Part shown: in pieces, positions 24,795 through 36,000 of the stretch
Layout: each line of letters opens with the position of its first letter
Numbering within the stretch: the first letter of the stretch is position 1
Source: CAZSHG01 sp964606695 [NCBI: uncultured bacterium]
GTDB lineage: Bacteria; UBP14; UBA6098
Assembly (NCBI GenBank): GCA_964606695.1
Contig: CAZSHG010000005.1
Location: forward strand, 89,344 to 153,343
DNA: 64,000 nt
Reading direction: 5' to 3'
Position numbers and translations under genes: made by a program
The notes under the pieces: generated by a model
Database searches by the model: none
What the model was told of the DNA's origin: nothing
Seen by the model: only the letters and a program-made list of their open reading frames with translations

Positions 24795-27700
24795 ATGAAT
24801 AACTTGCAACGTTTTTCCATAATCATTTTAATTTTTATCGTTATTCTTTCCTTTGGAAGTCCATTGGAAATTAATAACTTCGAGTATCGTCGCCGCGGAG
24901 TGGCAATAGAACCGGGTATTCCTTCGGATGTATCATTACATGGTTACGACGAAAATCCTTTCAGGTCGGCGGCGGAGTCTTTTTCGCCGATGGACGGCGA
25001 ATTTTCGTGGCTTGTAACCTGCCGTCTGGATACGGGTGCCGTGGATATCGTATTCTGTATCGACTCGAGTGGATCTATGTATAGCACGATTTCCGATGTC
25101 CGATCTGCGATTGGCGGTTTGATTTCGTCGTTAGACGGGGCGGGTTACGACTATCGACTGGGAGCCGTAACTTATGCGGACGGCACCAATCTCTGGGATT
25201 TCGACGGCGGAACCGCCGGCAACCAGATGACGTCCAGTTCCGCAACCTTCACGAGTGGAACCTGGTTAGGCGGTGTTGGGGCTTCGGGCGGTGCGGATGC
25301 TCCTGAGCAGTCTTTGGATGCTATTACCGACGCTATTACTGAATACGAATGGCGCCCGGACGCATTACATATAATTATCGGATTTACTGATATATCTTAT
25401 TGTCAGGTCGGGGATCCCTGCCCGGGTTCATGTTCGCCCGGCACCGGGCCCTTTGGAAGTCCGGCAACGGAAACCGACGTCGGTGTAGCTTCTCTGATAG
25501 CTTCAAGCGGAACGGTCGTATTCTGGTCATCTCCAAGCTCGGTTTACGCATCGTGCGGAACCTTTACAACACCAATACCACCGCATCCTCCCTGGACGGG
25601 AACCGGTCACGTCGGGTGGTATCAGTATTTCTGTTATGTCTCTGGTGGCCAGTGGTATGAACTTTATTCCGCGAGTTGGCCTACTATTTTCGCCGACGTT
25701 TCCGCATTGATTAATACGTATGAAGCTATAATGATCGACGTTACCAACACCACCGGCTCTACGATAAACCCGGTAATGGTATATTTGAATCCCGGCGCGT
25801 GTATCTCGGTTCTTTCGAGTAATCCTTTGAGCGGGTCTATCGGGCCGGGCGCGGAACATCATTTTCAATGGCAAATCGATTACGATTCAACCTGTAGCGG
25901 CGCCGATCTCTGTTTCACGATAGAGGTTTCCGGTGGAGGGTATGCCGATACCGCCTTCGGTTGTCTTTACATGGAGGATTGCCAATGTGCCGGTCCCATT
26001 CCTGAGACTATCACACCTGATCCCTGTGGCGTTTGGACTGCCTGCGAATATCAGGAAATAGTAATCGAATTCGAAGACGACGACGTCGGGACGAATCCAA
26101 ATACGATACAGATAATGGTGGATTCGGTTCTCTATACATATCCAACCTATATGACGTGGGATCCAATTACCACGACAATAGGGCGAATCACATTTACACC
26201 TCCAACTCCGTGGATACACGGCGAATGCGTGGATTGGTGGGTGGTTAGAGCGGACGACTGGAGCGGGTGTCCCGTTGTCGGGGACGCCTATTGTAGTTTC
26301 TGTGTCGATCTCGAACCACCCCAGGAATTAGATTGGGATCCGCTCTGCGGAACACTTCTCGATGATACTCTGGTTAATATTCAGGTCGGTCTTGAGGATA
26401 TGGAAGCCGGTATAGACATTCTAAGCCTTTACTTCACGGTAAACGGCACTATGTTTCCGCTTGGGGCAGGCCCTCCCACCGTGGATTGGACGGGAACGTC
26501 TTCGTCAGGTTATCTTGAAATTTCGGGAACGCTAACCCAGCTCGGTTTGGATCTGGCCGACTCGGCGGTAGTGTGCGTGAGCGCTTGCGATAACGTCAGT
26601 TCGACCTATTGTGGCCCGAATTGCGACGAGTATTGTTGTGTTTTCTATCTGAACCAACCGCCGATGGCGGAATTCGTTTATCCGGATTCCGGTGCCTGGT
26701 CTGCCTGCGATCCGCCGCCAATTATCATGCACTTATGGGACGACCTGGGCGCGGACGTCAATCCGTCGAGTGTTATTTTCGAGGTCAACGGATACGGATA
26801 TTCGGAGGCCGACGCCTGGCTTACGGTTACATCGGATAGCCTGATTTTTTCGCCGCCCGCGGGAACCTATTTCGACGGCGACACGATAAGAGCTTGTTTG
26901 ACGGCGCTATCGGATTACGCAGGCGCGGTCTGCGAATCTCTACCGATTTGCATGACTTTCTATCTCGATTATACACCGCCGGTAATATTCGATATCTTCC
27001 CACCGGCGGATACTACTTTACTGGCTCTTCCGGATTCTACTACTTTCTGCATTTACGATAGCCTGTCCGGACTGAATCCAGTAGCATTCCATTATATTGT
27101 CCAGGACAGTTTCTTTGGCGGAACGATCGTTTCGGACGAGGTAAACTGTTTCAGCGCGGCTTTGAACGATTCAATGTGCATCTCTTACGGCGAAATATGC
27201 ACGATTTCGGTTTGCGTTTATGCAGAGGATTTACCCGATTTCTGCGATGCACACGTGCTCGATACTTGCTGGCAATTCTACTTAGAGCGAAGCGGGCCCG
27301 TCCCGGATATAGTCTTCCCAATGCCGGAAACCTGGACTGCCTGCACGGATAGCGGTATTATAATGTCGATCGATACGGCTCTGGGTTCGATCGATTCTAT
27401 GACGATAGTCCTGCGCGTCGATCGTGACAGTTTCCCACCGGACACATTCCGATGTTCGGACGAAGAGTTGATATGGTTACACGACGAGGGATTACTCTGG
27501 TTCTATCCTGATGCCAGTTATTGGTATGATTTCGATACCGTATTCGTATGCCTGGATTCCGTAGCCGATATTTACGGAACGCCATCGGAAGTAACACCGC
27601 TCTGCTGGACGTTCTACACGGATTTCAGCCCTCCTGCATTCTGGGATATTTGGCCACCGATGGATACACTTATGGCCGATCCTACTCCCGATATGTCGGT

Positions 27701-30700
27701 CCATCTGTTCGATTCGCTTTCAGGAGTTTCGCCGCTGGAAGTCTTCGCCACGATATCTATTAATGGCGAGGAACCTGATACTTATCATGTCGGTCCCGGA
27801 GTTTATTGGGACGAGGTAACGCGTCAATTCCTGATAGATCCCTCGATGGCGGGCATCGCATTCGCGGATAGCGACACGGTCGTGGTATGTGTTTATGCTT
27901 TCGATACTCCGGATTACTGTGGCCCGAATTGGGGAGATACTTGCTGGAGTTTCATTGTCAGTCTCTCCGGCCCCATTCCGCAATGGGTTCAGTATTCTCC
28001 TGAGGCATGGGTAGCGTGCGATAGCTTCGAGCAATATGCTGTAATGACAATCGAAGACCCCGACGGCGTAGAACCTTCGAGCATTGTTATTACGGTGCAG
28101 GGGGATACGTTTACCGTCGATAGTTTCCAGGTGAGTTACGTCAACGATACGTTGATTTTCGACCCCGCCAACCCGGCGGATTTCTGGCACGACGGCGATT
28201 CGGTTGAAATCTGTCTGGTAGAAGCGGCGGACTTACTCGGAAACACACTGGGCGATATATATTGCTGGTGGTGGCGGATGGACCTTTCGCCGCCTGTATT
28301 CTGGGGCGAAGAACCTTATGACGGCGAACTTCTCGCGGACAGCCTTGCGCCGATTTCAATAAATGTATGGGATAGCCTGTCCGGTATAGACCCATCATGC
28401 GTAGAGATGACGATTTACGATACTCTGGTGATAGATGGAAGTTTTCCCGGTTTCACGTTTGACGATTCGCTTGGTTTGATATATTTCACACCGACGGCTT
28501 CCGATATCGCCTGGCAGGACTGGGATACGGTCAATATCTGCGTTTACGCTTGCGATTTCCCGGATTATTGCGACGCTAACGTCGGCGAGTTCTGCTGGGA
28601 ATTCTACGTGCATCTCAGCGGCCCGATGGCGGAGATAGTTACGCCGCTACCGGGAGAGATTACGTCCTGCTACGATCAGTGTATCGTGATGAATATGTGG
28701 GATGACGACGTGGGAATCGACCCGACTACTATTGTAGTAATAGTCGAGGGCGATACGTTCATGGTGGATGATTCGATTCTGACTTTCGAGGCGACGCCTT
28801 CTGAAACGACACTGACATTCTGCCCGATTCCAGCTGGAATAGCCTGGCTGGACAGCCAGGAAGTCTGTATCCAGCTGATCGCCGCGGACGATACGCTTGG
28901 CAATCCGCTCCAGACGCCACTCGATTGGTGTTTCTGGGTTGATTTAATTCCGCCGGTTGTGGAGAATTTCACCGCCGGCGCGGGCACGGGTTGCGGAGAT
29001 ACTATATTTACAACTCGCCCGACAATCAGCTTCGATTTATGGGATAATCTTTCCGGCGTAGATACCTCGCGAATGGAAATTACGATAGACGACACGCTCG
29101 TCTATCATTGGGGCGATCCCGGAATAACCGGCGCGGCGGGCGTGATTACTGTAGCGACTTCGGCTTTGATTCCCCCTCCGACTTACCGCGGAGGCGATAG
29201 CGTACGAATTTGTATTTACGTTGAGGACACTACCGACATCTGCGAGGACAACAGCGCTATATACTGTTGCAAATTCTACGTGATGCCCGGCGGCCCGGCG
29301 CCCAACTGGTTACGACCGCTACCGAATACCTGGTCGGCGTGTATCGATACGGAACATATCTATTGCGAGATTTTCGACGACGACGGTGTCGTGGATACGT
29401 CGATAATCGTCACGGTAGATAGATCAGCAAGCAGTCCCGCTCCGGGATTGACCACGCTTTATTACGACTCCTCCGGTGTTACATGGGCGGAACCCTATTT
29501 CCGTTACGATCCACCGACACCCTTTACCAATCCGGAAACGGTTTATGTCTGCATAAGACAGGCCTGGGATCCGGTGTTCAATCCTATGAGCCCGGAATCG
29601 TTGTGCTGGACATTCATGATGGATCAAGCTCCGCCGGTCGTTGCGGGCGAAACGCCATCGAGCGGCACAATCGTCGATACCAGACACCCGATTGTCGAGT
29701 TCGATCTTACGGATATCCAGAGCGGCCTTGCCTTTGCATCCTTCGATCTGACGATAACCGGATCCATCGTTGGTTCACACTCTTACGATTTTTCTTCAAC
29801 GTCTATAGATACAGCCATTATTTCCGACGGCGTCCACGTCCTCTGGGACCCCGAAATCGCCGGTATAAACTTCAAGGGCGGCGAGAACATCGAGGTCTGC
29901 GTATATGCATACGATAGCCCGGATTATTGCGATTATAACGAAATTGATCATTGCTGGGAGTTCAGCGTCGAGACAGGGGGGCCGCTGGCCGAGATACAGC
30001 GCGTTTGGCCGGATAGTATCTCTTCATGCGACCCGGAATATGTGCTAATTCACCTCTGGGATGATGATGGAGTCGTAGATTCGACGATACAGCTCGAGGT
30101 CGATGGCTCGGTTTACGATTATCCCGACCATTTAACTTATAATCACGTAACGGAAATCCTGGAATTCTTCCCGGCACCGCCTTTCGATCCGGTGGATATA
30201 ATCCGCGTGAGGTTACTCGCCGCGGAGGATAGCCTCGGCAATCCCCTGGATTCGACGGCCTATCTGGACTGGACTTTCTATGTGGATAGGGTGCCTCCGA
30301 TTGCCACGGGCGCCGATCCTGTAGGGGACGTCCATTCGACGCACCCGTCCTTCAGCGTGGATGTCTGGGATACGCTGGCGGGTGTTAATCCCGATTCGAT
30401 TATACTGACTATCGATGGCACGGATTACCGAATTGTCGATCCGGGAGTCAGCTGGTCGCCTGTTCCATTGGGCGGCACCGTAGAATTCGATCCCTATCTC
30501 GCGGTTCCGCCGTTGGTCTGGTATGGCGGCGACACGGTGGAATGGTGTATCAGTCTGTTCGATTACGCGGACGATTACCTGGTTCCCGACGGTTGCGAAC
30601 CCAACCACTTCGACACGTGCTGGACGTTCCAGGTAGTTCCGGGCGGTCCCGTAGGAGAAATACTTAATCCCAACGACAGCGATTACGTCGCGTGCGATCC

Positions 30701-32957
30701 GTTCCTCATAAATATGTTGCTGATGGATACCGAGGACGACGCGCTTATCGAGGATTCGATAGAGATCGTAATAGCCAGAAGCACGTGGGGATGGACAGAT
30801 ACTATAGCCTTCACTCTCGATTCGACCGAGCTAACCTACGATCCGGTAACGGGCGGCATGATATACGATCCGATACCGCCGTTTGCAGACGCCGAGACTG
30901 TATTTATCGCTATAACAGCCGCGATGGACACTTTGTTCAACGGCCTTGAAGAGGGCGATACTTTAGTGTTCTTCATGGATTATTCGCCGCCCTATATCAC
31001 TACAATATCGCCGACTCCTGAAGATACGATTTCGGAAATACAACCGCTGATTACTGTGGGATTACACGACGACATGAGCGGCCTCGACCCAGGTTCGATT
31101 ATTCTAACCGTGGACGGCACTGATTACGACATCACCTCCCCCGGCATCGATTGGAGTTCGGTCGCCGAGGAAATAACGCTTGATCCGTCGGACATCGATC
31201 TCAGGTGGTGGGGCGGAGATACTGTCAACGTATGTATTTACTCGTATGACAGTCCGGACACCTGCGGCCCCAACGAGATGGACTCTTGCTGGCAGTTCTA
31301 TATCGCGCCGGGCGGACCTATAGCTACACCTTTGAATCCCGCGGACAGCGCGATTTCCGCCTGCAATCCGGAATATATCGAATTGACTATCGAGGATCCA
31401 GACGGCATCGACGATTCGACCGTGGTCGTTACCGTTTATCGTTCAGGGCCTTCCATGCCCCCGCCTGTAACTGTTTATCACACTTATGACGCCGGCATCG
31501 TAACGTGGTCTTATCCGAATTTCCGGATCGATCCGATAGTCCCCTTCGCAGACGCCGAGACCGTTACGGTATGCGTTGACAGCGCGGCCGATCCGATAGG
31601 AAATCAATTAACGAATCCTCAATGCTGGGACTTCTTCATGGATCTTTCCGTGTATTCAGCGTGGGGATTCGTTCCGGCGGATTCCGAAACCATCCACACG
31701 AGGGTTCCGATAATCGAGTTCTCCATCTGGGATAGCATTTCCGGATTGAATACAGACGATTTTACGATTACCATCGATGGAACTCATATTTTCCATCTCG
31801 ATGACGAACCCTGCGTGGATTACAATCCGACAACCGGACATGTAACCATCGATCCCGTCGATTGTGACTTACAGTGGTCTGGCGGTGATTGGGTAATCGT
31901 GGGACTCCTGGGCGAGGATATGCCCACGGTTTGCGATCCAAACGACACGAGTTATTCGTGGACATTCCTGGTCGCGCCGGGAGGCCCGCAGGCAGTGCTT
32001 ATTAACCCACAACCGGGATGGTATTGTTCATGCGATCCGCAGGGCATCGAAATCAAGCTCTGGGACGAGGACGGCGTCGATGAACCGACAATAAGGCTAT
32101 GGATCGATGGCGTCGAATATACCACGGAAGATGATCAATTGACTTATTATCCGATCGATTCGATTCTGTATTTCGATCCGAGTCCGAACTTCACCAACGG
32201 CCAGGTCGTTACGGTCGAATTGACCGACGCGGACGATATGCTTGGCAACGAACTCGTTTCTCCACTAAGCTGGTCGTTCATCATGGACCTCGAGCCGCCG
32301 GATATACAATTTCTCGAACCGTCGGTGTATATGACGCGAAACAGGGAACAACCCGTTAGTTTCACACTGACTGAAAGCGGTAGCGGCATCGACGAATCGA
32401 GTTTCGAGCTGGAAATCCACGAACACGGTAATTTACATTCTTACGGCTTTAACGACGTGGATTGGAATATTACGAACACCGGTTCGGGCGGGGAAATCCG
32501 CACTGTCGAGGTCGTTTATTATCCGAACATCCACGGTGTGGAATTCATAAGCGGAGATTCGGTATTCGTGAACGTCTCGCTGTGCGATAGTCCGGACACG
32601 TGCGCCCCGAATTACTACTCCGATTCGATGGACTTCCTGATCGAGCCGGACGTCGATTGTATAGTCTTCCCGAATCCATTTACACCCGATAACAGCCCCG
32701 GTGTAAACGACGTTGCCGTGTTTAATTATCCGTTCATGTTCAGTGAAAAAGCGGAGTTGGTAATATACACCGTCCGCAACGTCGAGGTTTACAGGGCTGA
32801 AATCAATATGGTCGATAAGGATATTGTGGAATACGGTCCTCGATCATGGGATGGCCGGGGTACGGACGGCAAACTGCTACCTGAAGGATTATATATCTAC
32901 TTGATTATAAAAGAGGGTGAAGTCGTGTGTAACGGAACGGTTGTTCTCGCTCGGTGA
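24795..32957 (+). CDS. Giant secreted protein: VWA domain, 20 Ig-like modules, C-terminal sorting domain
   Basis: A 2720-residue exported protein. After a signal peptide, a von Willebrand factor A domain (about 80-310) has an intact MIDAS, DSSGSM at 89-94. From about residue 400 to 2620 run ten pairs of Ig-like modules, each pair about 220 residues. The A module opens GP.A...P.P....SACDP and has LWDDDGV; the B module opens PP......P, has (L/V)WDSLSGVDPSSI and ends VCIYAYDSPDYC.PN..D.CW.F. The end (FPNPFTPDNSPGVND to CNGTVVLAR) is a gliding/T9SS-type sorting signal. GGGGGG precedes the ATG loosely. Paired cysteines suggest disulfide-stabilised extracellular fibres. First of four related genes; adhesin or surface-layer role is inference. 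Confidence 0.85.
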   Translation: MNNLQRFSIIILIFIVILSFGSPLEINNFEYRRRGVAIEPGIPSDVSLHGYDENPFRSAAESFSPMDGEFSWLVTCRLDTGAVDIVFCIDSSGSMYSTISDVRSAIGGLISSLDGAGYDYRLGAVTYADGTNLWDFDGGTAGNQMTSSSATFTSGTWLGGVGASGGADAPEQSLDAITDAITEYEWRPDALHIIIGFTDISYCQVGDPCPGSCSPGTGPFGSPATETDVGVASLIASSGTVVFWSSPSSVYASCGTFTTPIPPHPPWTGTGHVGWYQYFCYVSGGQWYELYSASWPTIFADVSALINTYEAIMIDVTNTTGSTINPVMVYLNPGACISVLSSNPLSGSIGPGAEHHFQWQIDYDSTCSGADLCFTIEVSGGGYADTAFGCLYMEDCQCAGPIPETITPDPCGVWTACEYQEIVIEFEDDDVGTNPNTIQIMVDSVLYTYPTYMTWDPITTTIGRITFTPPTPWIHGECVDWWVVRADDWSGCPVVGDAYCSFCVDLEPPQELDWDPLCGTLLDDTLVNIQVGLEDMEAGIDILSLYFTVNGTMFPLGAGPPTVDWTGTSSSGYLEISGTLTQLGLDLADSAVVCVSACDNVSSTYCGPNCDEYCCVFYLNQPPMAEFVYPDSGAWSACDPPPIIMHLWDDLGADVNPSSVIFEVNGYGYSEADAWLTVTSDSLIFSPPAGTYFDGDTIRACLTALSDYAGAVCESLPICMTFYLDYTPPVIFDIFPPADTTLLALPDSTTFCIYDSLSGLNPVAFHYIVQDSFFGGTIVSDEVNCFSAALNDSMCISYGEICTISVCVYAEDLPDFCDAHVLDTCWQFYLERSGPVPDIVFPMPETWTACTDSGIIMSIDTALGSIDSMTIVLRVDRDSFPPDTFRCSDEELIWLHDEGLLWFYPDASYWYDFDTVFVCLDSVADIYGTPSEVTPLCWTFYTDFSPPAFWDIWPPMDTLMADPTPDMSVHLFDSLSGVSPLEVFATISINGEEPDTYHVGPGVYWDEVTRQFLIDPSMAGIAFADSDTVVVCVYAFDTPDYCGPNWGDTCWSFIVSLSGPIPQWVQYSPEAWVACDSFEQYAVMTIEDPDGVEPSSIVITVQGDTFTVDSFQVSYVNDTLIFDPANPADFWHDGDSVEICLVEAADLLGNTLGDIYCWWWRMDLSPPVFWGEEPYDGELLADSLAPISINVWDSLSGIDPSCVEMTIYDTLVIDGSFPGFTFDDSLGLIYFTPTASDIAWQDWDTVNICVYACDFPDYCDANVGEFCWEFYVHLSGPMAEIVTPLPGEITSCYDQCIVMNMWDDDVGIDPTTIVVIVEGDTFMVDDSILTFEATPSETTLTFCPIPAGIAWLDSQEVCIQLIAADDTLGNPLQTPLDWCFWVDLIPPVVENFTAGAGTGCGDTIFTTRPTISFDLWDNLSGVDTSRMEITIDDTLVYHWGDPGITGAAGVITVATSALIPPPTYRGGDSVRICIYVEDTTDICEDNSAIYCCKFYVMPGGPAPNWLRPLPNTWSACIDTEHIYCEIFDDDGVVDTSIIVTVDRSASSPAPGLTTLYYDSSGVTWAEPYFRYDPPTPFTNPETVYVCIRQAWDPVFNPMSPESLCWTFMMDQAPPVVAGETPSSGTIVDTRHPIVEFDLTDIQSGLAFASFDLTITGSIVGSHSYDFSSTSIDTAIISDGVHVLWDPEIAGINFKGGENIEVCVYAYDSPDYCDYNEIDHCWEFSVETGGPLAEIQRVWPDSISSCDPEYVLIHLWDDDGVVDSTIQLEVDGSVYDYPDHLTYNHVTEILEFFPAPPFDPVDIIRVRLLAAEDSLGNPLDSTAYLDWTFYVDRVPPIATGADPVGDVHSTHPSFSVDVWDTLAGVNPDSIILTIDGTDYRIVDPGVSWSPVPLGGTVEFDPYLAVPPLVWYGGDTVEWCISLFDYADDYLVPDGCEPNHFDTCWTFQVVPGGPVGEILNPNDSDYVACDPFLINMLLMDTEDDALIEDSIEIVIARSTWGWTDTIAFTLDSTELTYDPVTGGMIYDPIPPFADAETVFIAITAAMDTLFNGLEEGDTLVFFMDYSPPYITTISPTPEDTISEIQPLITVGLHDDMSGLDPGSIILTVDGTDYDITSPGIDWSSVAEEITLDPSDIDLRWWGGDTVNVCIYSYDSPDTCGPNEMDSCWQFYIAPGGPIATPLNPADSAISACNPEYIELTIEDPDGIDDSTVVVTVYRSGPSMPPPVTVYHTYDAGIVTWSYPNFRIDPIVPFADAETVTVCVDSAADPIGNQLTNPQCWDFFMDLSVYSAWGFVPADSETIHTRVPIIEFSIWDSISGLNTDDFTITIDGTHIFHLDDEPCVDYNPTTGHVTIDPVDCDLQWSGGDWVIVGLLGEDMPTVCDPNDTSYSWTFLVAPGGPQAVLINPQPGWYCSCDPQGIEIKLWDEDGVDEPTIRLWIDGVEYTTEDDQLTYYPIDSILYFDPSPNFTNGQVVTVELTDADDMLGNELVSPLSWSFIMDLEPPDIQFLEPSVYMTRNREQPVSFTLTESGSGIDESSFELEIHEHGNLHSYGFNDVDWNITNTGSGGEIRTVEVVYYPNIHGVEFISGDSVFVNVSLCDSPDTCAPNYYSDSMDFLIEPDVDCIVFPNPFTPDNSPGVNDVAVFNYPFMFSEKAELVIYTVRNVEVYRAEINMVDKDIVEYGPRSWDGRGTDGKLLPEGLYIYLIIKEGEVVCNGTVVLAR

Positions 32958-33009
32958 TGGTAACCGGGCGCGGTAACGGGGATATCGCGCCCGATAACAC
33001 GAGGTTTAT

Positions 33010-36000
33010 GTGAAAAAACCGGCCCTCTTCCTTATGGCTGTTATGGTGCCAATATTCTTCCTGTTCGCTGAGACAACCCGCGAACAGCGATTGGAGGATT
33101 ACTATACCTCAAATCTCGATAGAGTTGTAGTTCTGCCCGAACCCGCCGAACGTCCCTTGCTTGTTCCCGTCCCCTATTTCGAGGATTTCGAGAGCGGCCC
33201 GGGTGGGTGGACGCAAACGGCTTTTACCGTCTATTGCCAATGGCAGAGGATGACCGATCCCGAACTAACCTCGGTTCACCCCGATATTTACGGCGACATG
33301 GTCGTTTTTGGAGACCCGGCTCCCGCGAATTTGCCCTCGGCGCATTCCGGTAGAAATTGCTGGTGGTATGGCAGTCCCGAAAACGGGACGTTCATCGGCG
33401 AACCCTTCGACCATTTCCCATTGTTCCCATATTCCGGCGGGAATTCCTATGTCAATCACGGCGGTTACTTAACCAGCCCGCTTTTCGAGACTTCTGCCCT
33501 CCCCTCGATTACTTTCAGTTTCTGGACATGGTGGGAGGTCGAGTGCATCGACATCGACCAATACGATATGATGTTCATAGAAGTCTCTTCGGATGCCGGC
33601 GCGACCTGGGATACTATCAACTGGCTTAACCCGCCCTTTGCGCGATTACCGGGCTGGGATGGTTACGAATCCTATTCTTCCGGCGGATGGTTGGAATCGG
33701 GAATTTGGATTAAATGGACATATTTCCTCGAAACGGAATGGACGGGGCACGATATTATGGTTCGTTTCGAGTTCGATACGCGCGATAACTTATATAACGG
33801 TTTTCGCGGCTGGATGATCGACGACGTTTACGTAAGCGGCGGTATCGAGGAACCGCGTCTCCAGCGTGAAGGAAGTTATCCGGAATCTCTCGCCGTGGCG
33901 GATTGCGATATTACGCCGAACCCGTTTCCATTTGATTTTGAAGTTACGAATACCGGAGGCGAGGCGGCTTTCGACGTTATCCTCGACCTCGAATTGCCAC
34001 CGAATATGTCGATTTCTTCTGGATTTGACATTGTTACCCTCGGAACGGTTCTGCCCGACGATATCCGGAATACGCATTGGGAATTACTAATCGACCCCAT
34101 CCCCCTTTACGATACTACGATTTGCTGGGAAGTCATCTTAACGAGCGCGGATTCTCTTATCGGCTACATCGACGATTTTGAGGGCGATGATAGGCTATTC
34201 ACCGGTTCGGGAGGATTGGATTATTGCGACGTTCGACGGTCGGGCGGGCCAGATGAAGCTATTTCCGGGCTTGGGGTAGCAGGTATTCCCTCGTCCGGCC
34301 CGGAAACGGAATATGGCGAATTAGAACACGCGTTCCTGACGAGTGAGACTTTCAATATAGCAGGTTGGACGGAGGCGTATATCGGATTCTGGTATTGGCT
34401 GGACGTTCACTACAACCCTATATGGACGACTGACGGCGAGGATGGATTCCTGGTCGAATATCAGATCGACGGCGGTTCATGGGAACAACTGGACGAATTC
34501 GGTGTGGGAATCTTAATACCCAGATACGACGCCTATATCGACGAATGGGTTGAAAATCCGCTGGCGAACAGGATGACATATTGCGAACCTACGGACGGCG
34601 AGTGGGTCGAGGTAGTCTCCCAGAACCTGATTGAGATGGGTGTAGTCTCGCCCGGCGACGATATTCGTTTTCGATTTATCTTCGCTTCGGACGATACTCT
34701 CAACGGCGAAGGGTTTTTTATAGACGATTTCCGCCTTTCGACACATCAATATCCCGTGGGGCCCTATTTACATACTTTCTGTATGGACGTCCCCGGTTTG
34801 CATACGCCGAACGTTATACTGGTGATGCCGCTGGATAGTTCCAGTTCGAGTTGCCCCGATCAATCTCTGGTGATTAACACAGGTGGCGAAGCGCTTATAG
34901 ATACTTACGGCGTGATCATACGGGCGGACGATACTATTCGATATGCATTTGAAGAGGGCAATATGATGGTCGACACGGACAACGGCGTGGTTATCGCCAC
35001 ACCGAATACCGGGCAATACTGGTCGGAAGGCTGGCACAATATCGCTCTCGACACCTGTTTCAATATCCTTGGATGCAACCTCGATTCGACTCTCCACTGG
35101 AGTTTTCTGTCCGACCGGACGCCGCCGGAAATCGCTCTGGTCGATCCTCCCGGAGGAGTTTTTCATAACGAAGTCTCCGCCCCAACGACAGCCAATATAG
35201 AGGATACACTTACCGGCGTCGGTTCATCGACTCTCGCGGTTATCTATTGTGGCGAAACATACGAATACCCACATTCGGCTCTGACATGGGACGGAAGTGA
35301 ATTTACATTCTATCCCGAATCCACCGGCACGGGTCTAACATGGGAGGATTGCGGTGAATTTTGCGTTATTGCCGGCGACGATCCCGTTTATTGCGAACCT
35401 AACGCCGACACCGTGTGTTTTCCAATTATTATCGATTTTTCGACTCCCTGGGCGGAACTCGTGTTACCGCCAACCGGTTCTATTACGGCCTGTGAATATC
35501 AGGATATCGTCATCGATTTATTCGATTCGACCGGCATATATCAGGATGGAGCCGAGTTGGTTGTCGATGGTGTTAGGCACGTATCTGGTATTAGTTCGGA
35601 AATCGTTATCGAGTACGACAGACTTGTTTATACGCCTTTTATGCGGTGGAACCATAACGATACCGTTAACTTCGCTCTCGAGCTTTTCTACAATATCCAC
35701 GGCACGCCTAACACGGATACACTCAGATCGTATTTTATTGTCGATTTAGAACCGCCGGAAGTGGATCCGCTTTCACCTCAACCGGGGCAAATGCAGTTCG
35801 CTTCCGATGTCCATATCGACGCAGGCCTTTCGGATTCACCGGCTGGATTGGATATTCATACGATCGTGTTGAATTTTATGGGACGCGCTTTCGATTTGAC
35901 CGATTTAAATTGGTCGGGGGATGATTGGTCGGGATATATCAACCTGGAACCCTCGGTTTACGGATTAATTCCGACCTGGGGAGATACATTTGAAATAGAA

